From NCBI GenBank assembly GCA_023391185.1, contig JAEWBI010000056.1:1-19280 (forward strand): a stretch of 19,280 nt of DNA, read 5' to 3'. The notes beneath the pieces are model-generated. The model was not told where the DNA came from, ran no database searches, and saw nothing but the letters and a program-made list of their open reading frames with translations. Origin of the DNA: Bacillota bacterium. Its GTDB lineage: Bacteria > Bacillota_I > Bacilli_A > RF39 > UBA660. The position numbers and the translations under genes were made by a program. Positions 14,320 through 19,280 of this stretch are shown piece after piece. Each line of letters starts with the position of its first letter. The stretch's first letter is position 1.

Positions 14320-15021
14320 ATGGGCGGATTTTATGAATTAATGTATGGTGATATTTTTACTTGGGGACTTGCAATAGTGGGTTTAATTATTGTAGTTTGG
14401 GCTCAAGCAAAAGTTAATTCAGCATACGGTAAATATAAAAAAGTTAAAATAAATAAAGAGATTGATGGAAGAGAAGCAGCAAGATTAATACTGGAAAAAA
14501 ACAATCTAGATATATATGTTGTGGAAACACCAGGTGAACTTACTGATCATTATGATCCAGCAAGAAAGGTAGTAAAGCTATCACCATCTATATTTAGAGA
14601 AAACACAGTGGCAGCAGTAGCTGTAGCGGCTCATGAATGTGGTCATGCACTTCAAGATAAAGAAGGATATGTCTTCATGCGTATAAGAGCATCACTAGTT
14701 CCAGTAGTAAACTTTATAAGTTATGCAGGTTATATTGCTATGTTTATATCAATTTTTGCAGGAGTTTTACAATATTTCATGATAGGAATTATTATGGTTG
14801 CTGCTACTTTAGTATTTCAGTTTATTACTCTTCCAGAGGAACTTGATGCCTCAAAAAGAGCATTATTACAGTTACAAGAATTAAACATTGTATCTAAAGA
14901 AGAATTACCAAAAGCAAAACAAGTACTTGATGCAGCCGCAATGACTTATATTGCTGGAACTATATCATCATTTTTACAACTTATTAGGTTAATACTTTTA
15001 TTTAACCGAAATAGAGATTAA
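14320..15021 (+). CDS. YugP-like membrane zinc metallopeptidase
   Basis: The 233-residue product has an N-terminal membrane helix (about 14-30) and a central HECGH zinc site (H105, E106, H109) in VAAHECGHALQ. Two further hydrophobic segments (about 124-147 and 152-170) follow, then the third-ligand region LPEELDASKRA (E173/E174). This arrangement and the HYDP motif (77-80) match the neutral zinc metallopeptidase family of Bacillus subtilis YugP. The active site probably faces the cytoplasm or membrane interface; the natural substrate is unknown. AAGAAGG precedes the ATG. It directly follows prsW, so two membrane proteases are neighbours and possibly co-expressed, but each has its own promoter. 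It ends in a terminator that includes the stop codon. Confidence 0.9.
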   Translation: MGGFYELMYGDIFTWGLAIVGLIIVVWAQAKVNSAYGKYKKVKINKEIDGREAARLILEKNNLDIYVVETPGELTDHYDPARKVVKLSPSIFRENTVAAVAVAAHECGHALQDKEGYVFMRIRASLVPVVNFISYAGYIAMFISIFAGVLQYFMIGIIMVAATLVFQFITLPEELDASKRALLQLQELNIVSKEELPKAKQVLDAAAMTYIAGTISSFLQLIRLILLFNRNRD

Positions 15022-15044
15022 GAACTGTTACAACGGTTCTTTTT
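15020..15044 (+). terminator. Intrinsic terminator after the YugP-like gene
   Basis: AAGAAC (15020-15025) pairs with GTTCTT (15036-15041), and the inner GTT/AAC pairs with a G-U step between. A short T-run follows. The stem starts inside the stop codon (15019-15021). Confidence 0.75.
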
Positions 15045-15072
15045 ATGTGAAATTTTTTTAGAAGGTGATATA

Positions 15073-15318
15073 ATGATGAAATTAAAAATACAACTATTAT
15101 GATGTTTTGATTATATAAAAAATGGTACTAAGAGAATAGAGGTAAGATTAAATGATAAGAAGAGAGATTCAATAAGAATAGTGGATAATATAAGATTAAT
15201 AAAAGAATAAAAATGAAATAAGGATTAATAGTTAGAGTTATAGGTCTGCTTAAATATTCAAATTATAATAGATTATTCAAAAATATAAAAAAACTTCAGT
15301 AATGTTGATATAATATTA
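15073..15318 (+). pseudogene. Decayed ASCH (PUA-like) domain protein gene
   Basis: An ATG at 15073 with AAGGTGAT upstream begins MMKLKIQLL, then a TGA (15100-15102), then CFDYIKNGTKRIEVRLND and KKRDSIRIVDNIRLIKE to a TAA at 15208. The IKNGTKRIEVRLND segment is the signature of small ASCH-domain proteins, which have a PUA-like RNA-binding fold. Continuation of the domain is visible in two other frames: KNKNEIRIN (from about 15203) and VRVIGLLKYSNYNRLFKNIK (15232-15291), then TSVML. The gene thus has one nonsense codon and at least two frameshifts, and is not functional. It fills most of the stretch between the YugP-like gene and the nuclease-STAND gene; nothing else was seen there except the promoter of the latter, which overlaps the remnant's end. 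Confidence 0.8.
15306..15314 (+). promoter_or_regulatory. Extended -10 for the nuclease-STAND gene
   Basis: TGATATAAT lies 25 nt before the ATG, with GGAGG (15326-15330) between. It lies inside the tail of the decayed ASCH gene. Confidence 0.55.
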
Positions 15319-15339
15319 AGTATATGGAGGTAATGTTAA

Positions 15340-18300
15340 ATGTTCGATGTTTCTAAAGAAGAAATAAAATCATTAAATGATTCAGATTTAAGAATTCTAG
15401 TTGGATTATTATGTGAAGCAGAATTATATTCATTTAATAATAAAACGTCTAATGTAATGTATGGAGGAAATCAAGATGAGCCTGATAATGGGATAGATGT
15501 ATTAGTAAAAGCAAGTAAAATCGGGAATAATGAAGAATTTTTTTTAAAGAATAATACGATATTTCAAGTTAAAAAACCTTCTATGCCATCTAGTAAGATT
15601 AAAGATGAAATGTTAGACAGTACAAAAAAAATAAGAGCTTGCATAGTTAATTTAAATTTATCTGGCGGAACATACATTATTGTTTCAAGCAAGGACGATT
15701 TAACACAACCTAGATATGAAAAAAGAATAAAAACAATGAATGAATTACTATCTAAGGAAAAACTAAATAACGTTGTTGTGGATTTTTATGATTGTGGAAG
15801 ATTAGCATCGTGGATAAGAAATTATCCATCACTGATATGCTGGGTTAAGGATAAAGTTGGTTTAACAACAAATGGATGGGTATCATATTGTAACTGGTCT
15901 TCAAGAAACACAAAAGAAAAAACTTTTTTATACGATGAAAATTCGACAATTTATAAAAATGATTTTAGTAATGATAGTAAAATAAAAATAGAAGATGGAA
16001 TTAATGAAATAAGAATATTACTATCTAAAGAGCGTAATTCTATACGACTTGCTGGTTTATCAGGAGTAGGTAAAACTAGATTTGCACAAGTATTATTTGA
16101 TTCAAAAATCGGAAAAAAAGCATTAAACAAGGAAATCGTAATTTATGGAGATATTAGTGATAATTTAAAACCCGATCCTATTACTTTTATACAACAATTA
16201 CAAAAATTGAATAAAAAGATAATTTTAATAGTTGACAACTGTGAACCAAGTATGCATAATAAATTAACAAAAATTTGCCAATATGAAAACAGTTTAATTA
16301 GTCTATTAACTATAGAATATGAGGTCAAAGAAGATGACAATATTGATTCAAATAATTACTATTTGTCCAGTACTTCTTCTAAAATTTTAAAATCTATGCT
16401 TAAAAGAGATTATGCAAATATTTCAGATATTAACATTGATACTATAGTAAATTGTTCTGATGGTAATTTTAGGATTGCTATATATTTATCAAAGACAATA
16501 GAAAATGAAAAAAATATTGGTGTATTAAATTATAATGATTTGTTCTCAAGATTATTTTATCAAGGGGGAGTCATAGATAATGAATTACTAAAAGTTGGTG
16601 AAGCATGCTCTATATTTTATTCATTTAATTGTAATTATGATGAAGAAAACGAAGAGAATGAATTAAATATCATTTCAAGATTAACTGGAATTGATCCCCT
16701 TACTATATATAGGAGTGTTTCAGATTTGACAAAAAGACAAATTATTCAAAAAAGAGGAGACATGCGCGCATTATTACCACCCGCATTAGCAAATAAATTA
16801 GCAATTGATTTTCTTCGAAAATATCCTATTGATAACCTATTAATATTTATTAATAAAAATGAAAGGTTATCGTTATCATTTTTTAGAAGAATTAAATTTC
16901 TCCATACTTCAGATGAGGCGCAAAAAATCGGAAAAATGTATGTCTCACAAATAAAAAGCGATAATATTTTAGATTTAGATAAGCAGACAATTGAAAAAAT
17001 CAGATGCATTTCAATTATTAATCCTTTATTAGTTTTAGAGAAAATTGAAAGTATTGAAGATATTTCATTCTTTTCTAGAGACAATGATAATTTTAATGAT
17101 TGGATATTTATACTTTGTATTATTGCCTATAATAAAGAATTATTTAAGAGAGCAGTAAAAATAATAACTAAATTTGCACTAACTGAGAAAGAAAATGAGA
17201 ACTACAATTCTATAAAACATACATTAAATGGCTTTTTTCACATTTATCTATCTTTTACTCTTGCTCCAGTTGAATATAGATTAGAAATAGTAAATGAATT
17301 AATTAAATCAATACATAAGTCAAAAGTTGATCTTGGATTTAAATTACTTGAAGAGATGCTATTAACAGGTGATTTTACTGGTGTAGTAATTTCTGATTGT
17401 GGTTCTCAATTAAGAGATTATGGTATTGAACCAATTCCAAAAGAATGGTATGGGTGTATTATTGAATATTGTGAAAATAATCTTAAAGAAGAAAATACTT
17501 ATGAAAATTTTAAATCAATATTGATAAAATATTTTAAAGAGCTTGCATCAATTGGGTTTTATAATGAATTAGAAAAAATAGTGATTAATAACATTGATAG
17601 AGGATCTTGGAAATCTTTGTGGCTTTCATTACTATCAATTAAACATTTTGATTCTGATAAAATATCTGAACCATTAATGAAAAAAATTGATAACTTAATA
17701 CAAAAAGTAAGACCAACATCTTTAGAAGATAAAACTGATGTTTATTTAGGAACTAATAAAAACATATATTATGATTTAGATGATACAACTGATGATTTTG
17801 AAAGTGCTGATGAACTGATATATGAGTTAGGTAAAGAATTAGGCCGAAATGATGACAAAATATTTAAATGTTTATCTTTGTTAAGCAATTATAGATTATC
17901 TAGATTAGATAAGTTGGCAACTGGAATTATGGATACTTACGGGGATTATAATAAATTGATATATAATACACTTGATTTATATAATCAAGAAAATAATAAT
18001 GCCATAAAAATTTTAGTTACAAATTTCGTTAATATTTATCATACTAAATCTATAAAAGACTGTGCAGACTTCTTAGAAGATGTTATAAAGAATAAAAAAT
18101 ATTGTATATTTTATACATTATTACAACTATCATATAATTTAGATCTGAATGACGTTAAAAGAATTAAAGAACAAATCTCGTTTGGTATTTGCAACAAAGA
18201 AGATATGCGTAAATTGGAGTTTTATATATCAAAGTTGGATGAAAACTCATTTCTTGATTTAATTAATTATCTAGGTAAATATGAATTCCAAATAGAATTG

Positions 18301-19071
18301 ATAATAGAATCGTTATATCATTACAGTAAAAATAATAATGTAAGTGATGAGTTTAAGAACGTCTCACGAAAGTATATATCAAATATTGATTTTGAATTTT
18401 TAAAAAAGAACAATAATATTTATAATTATATTGCTTCAAAACTAACTGAAATATCTTTTGATAATCAAAAAGGCGTTGAGGAAGCAAATATTATATTTAA
18501 TAAGGTAAATTCGCTATTAGAAGATAAATATATTTCGTTTTATGATTTAGAAAAAATATTAGTTCCATTAATACAAAAATATTCAAAAAATTTCCTTGAT
18601 ATTTTTGTTGATTATAATGGAGAACCATCTTTCTTAAAAAAAGAATTTATTAAAAAACATTTTAATGAAAAGAATGTACTCACATATATTGATGATAACG
18701 TAATTATAGAATGGTTAAAAGATAATAATAAAATTGAAGAAATATCTTATATAATAGAACCTATTTATTATGAAGCAGAAAAAGAGTGTTATTACTGGAC
18801 TGATTTGGGGAATTATTTAATTAATAGATATTATGAAAATGAAGTAATCATAAAAAATGTTTTATATAATATTTTTCCTAATAGTTGGAGCAATGAATAT
18901 TCAACAGTATTAAAGAAAAGAGTAAATCTATATAACGAATTAAAAAATTCAGATAATCCAAGAATAAGTGAAATTGGCGAGAAAAAGTGTAAAGAAATTG
19001 AAGATTATATTAAATATCATTTACAAAAAGAGAAAGAAGAAAATGAAAAAAGATTTAACACTTTTGAATAG
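15340..19071 (+). CDS. STAND NTPase with N-terminal Mrr-like nuclease domain; probable antiviral effector
   Basis: The 1243-residue product has three parts. Residues about 1-175 look like a PD-(D/E)XK nuclease of the Mrr kind: an N-terminal helix with E26, GGNQDEPDNGIDV with D53, and IFQVKK with Q76 and K78, giving a D...QxK active site. Residues about 226-400 are a P-loop NTPase: Walker A GLSGVGKT (239-246) and Walker B IILIVDN (294-300, D299). LLTIEYE (322-328) and DGNFRIAI (374-381) mark the STAND core, and a winged helix follows (about 445-490, RALLPPALANKL). Residues about 490-1243 are helical, with RDYG at 692-695, and probably form the sensor. Known STAND proteins (Avs/AVAST type) sense a phage protein, oligomerise and activate such nucleases; that role here is inferred. 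The gene is monocistronic, with its own extended -10, GGAGG and terminator. No membrane segment was seen. Confidence 0.8.
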   Translation: MFDVSKEEIKSLNDSDLRILVGLLCEAELYSFNNKTSNVMYGGNQDEPDNGIDVLVKASKIGNNEEFFLKNNTIFQVKKPSMPSSKIKDEMLDSTKKIRACIVNLNLSGGTYIIVSSKDDLTQPRYEKRIKTMNELLSKEKLNNVVVDFYDCGRLASWIRNYPSLICWVKDKVGLTTNGWVSYCNWSSRNTKEKTFLYDENSTIYKNDFSNDSKIKIEDGINEIRILLSKERNSIRLAGLSGVGKTRFAQVLFDSKIGKKALNKEIVIYGDISDNLKPDPITFIQQLQKLNKKIILIVDNCEPSMHNKLTKICQYENSLISLLTIEYEVKEDDNIDSNNYYLSSTSSKILKSMLKRDYANISDINIDTIVNCSDGNFRIAIYLSKTIENEKNIGVLNYNDLFSRLFYQGGVIDNELLKVGEACSIFYSFNCNYDEENEENELNIISRLTGIDPLTIYRSVSDLTKRQIIQKRGDMRALLPPALANKLAIDFLRKYPIDNLLIFINKNERLSLSFFRRIKFLHTSDEAQKIGKMYVSQIKSDNILDLDKQTIEKIRCISIINPLLVLEKIESIEDISFFSRDNDNFNDWIFILCIIAYNKELFKRAVKIITKFALTEKENENYNSIKHTLNGFFHIYLSFTLAPVEYRLEIVNELIKSIHKSKVDLGFKLLEEMLLTGDFTGVVISDCGSQLRDYGIEPIPKEWYGCIIEYCENNLKEENTYENFKSILIKYFKELASIGFYNELEKIVINNIDRGSWKSLWLSLLSIKHFDSDKISEPLMKKIDNLIQKVRPTSLEDKTDVYLGTNKNIYYDLDDTTDDFESADELIYELGKELGRNDDKIFKCLSLLSNYRLSRLDKLATGIMDTYGDYNKLIYNTLDLYNQENNNAIKILVTNFVNIYHTKSIKDCADFLEDVIKNKKYCIFYTLLQLSYNLDLNDVKRIKEQISFGICNKEDMRKLEFYISKLDENSFLDLINYLGKYEFQIELIIESLYHYSKNNNVSDEFKNVSRKYISNIDFEFLKKNNNIYNYIASKLTEISFDNQKGVEEANIIFNKVNSLLEDKYISFYDLEKILVPLIQKYSKNFLDIFVDYNGEPSFLKKEFIKKHFNEKNVLTYIDDNVIIEWLKDNNKIEEISYIIEPIYYEAEKECYYWTDLGNYLINRYYENEVIIKNVLYNIFPNSWSNEYSTVLKKRVNLYNELKNSDNPRISEIGEKKCKEIEDYIKYHLQKEKEENEKRFNTFE

Positions 19072-19184
19072 AAGTTTTGAATTTTTGAAAAAAATATTAC
19101 ATTTATTAAATGTTTATATGATAAAGAAGCAAATAGTAAATCTAAAAATATAACAAAAAATCTTTAAACTATTTGACATATAGG

Positions 19185-19217
19185 AACATTATTTATTGAA
19201 TAATGTTTTCTTTTTTT
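19185..19217 (+). terminator. Intrinsic terminator after the nuclease-STAND gene
   Basis: AACATTATT (19185-19193) pairs perfectly with AATAATGTT (19199-19207) around TATTG, then a T-rich tract. It lies about 110 nt after the stop codon. The sequence between holds only a 36-codon overlapping open frame of uncertain status. Confidence 0.8.
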
Positions 19218-19218
19218 G

Positions 19219-19224
19219 TATAAT
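19219..19224 (+). promoter_or_regulatory. -10 box for the gene at the right edge
   Basis: TATAAT, preceded directly by TG, lies 32 nt before the ATG at 19257 and just after the terminator. Confidence 0.4.
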
Positions 19225-19256
19225 ATAATAAGTATAGTATAGGAGGGTATCATTTC

Positions 19257-19280
19257 ATGACAAAGACTGAAACTGATTCT
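19257..19280 (+). CDS. Start of a gene cut by the right window edge
   Basis: AGGAGGG (19241-19247) lies 9 nt before an ATG that opens MTKTETDS up to the window end. A -10 box and a terminator of the preceding gene lie upstream. Eight residues give no hint of function. Confidence 0.6.

Noticed and set aside
15340..19071. Membrane-anchored or secreted protein
   Set aside because: No signal peptide or membrane helix is visible in the 1243 residues; hydrophobic patches are helix faces of the C-terminal region.
19173..19178. TTGACA as a -35 for the gene at 19257
   Set aside because: The nearest -10 (19219) is 40 nt away and the terminator hairpin lies between; no box sits at 17 nt spacing.
1..19280. 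UGA read as tryptophan, as in many Mollicutes
   Set aside because: Genes such as tex, the ABC transporter and the 1243-residue protein run full length with TGG for Trp and no internal TGA.
1..19280. tRNA, rRNA, CRISPR array, insertion sequence, phage genes or riboswitch
   Set aside because: No regularly spaced direct repeats, transposase or integrase motifs, conserved rRNA segments or cloverleaf-like sequences were recognised by eye; intergenic regions are short and AT-rich.

Overview
The window is very AT-rich (visibly under about 30% GC), gene-dense, and uses the standard code with TGG for tryptophan. Its genes have GGAGG or AGGTGA ribosome binding sites, short leaders and intrinsic terminators. 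This gene content (Tex, an MacB/FtsX-type ABC transporter, PrsW, a YugP-like metallopeptidase, a ComEB-type dCMP deaminase, a Gram-positive style DinB and a prepilin) suggests a low-GC Bacillota. An uncultured gut Bacilli or Erysipelotrichia/RF39-like lineage would fit, but the genus cannot be read from the sequence.

Layout. 3-575 is the 3' part of an unrecognised gene cut by the window edge. 622-822 (minus) is a small unknown protein, and 1037-1618 a HAD 5'-nucleotidase-like phosphatase. 1626-3735 is a minus-strand block: a single-TM protein, a membrane-anchored coiled-coil protein, a two-TM protein, and a transglutaminase-like gene whose expected catalytic cysteine codon is TGA. From 3849 come a dCMP deaminase, a six-cysteine type IV prepilin-like protein, DNA polymerase IV, a small membrane protein, and on the minus strand a HAD protein of the RNA-repair-associated type. 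7758-12241 is a tex plus ABC transporter operon. 12463-13423 pairs a nucleoside 2-deoxyribosyltransferase-like gene with a NUDIX gene. 13463-15021 holds two membrane-associated proteases, PrsW with a C-terminal zinc ribbon and a YugP-like zinc peptidase. A decayed ASCH-domain gene (15073-15318) follows.

The largest gene (15340-19071, 1243 aa) is the main point of interest. It has an N-terminal Mrr-like PD-(D/E)XK nuclease domain, a STAND-type P-loop NTPase with winged helix, and about 750 residues of helical C-terminal region. That architecture is typical of bacterial NLR-like (Avs/AVAST-like) antiviral proteins. It stands as a single-gene unit with its own promoter and terminator, next to the decayed gene. 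A new gene starts at 19257 and runs off the window.

Across the window, transcription units share an extended -10 (TGnTATAAT) with little visible -35. Terminator hairpins often contain the stop codons, in several cases serving convergent genes from both strands. Most genes are housekeeping or nucleotide-metabolism genes arranged as one- or two-gene units; no phage, IS, CRISPR, tRNA or rRNA feature was seen.
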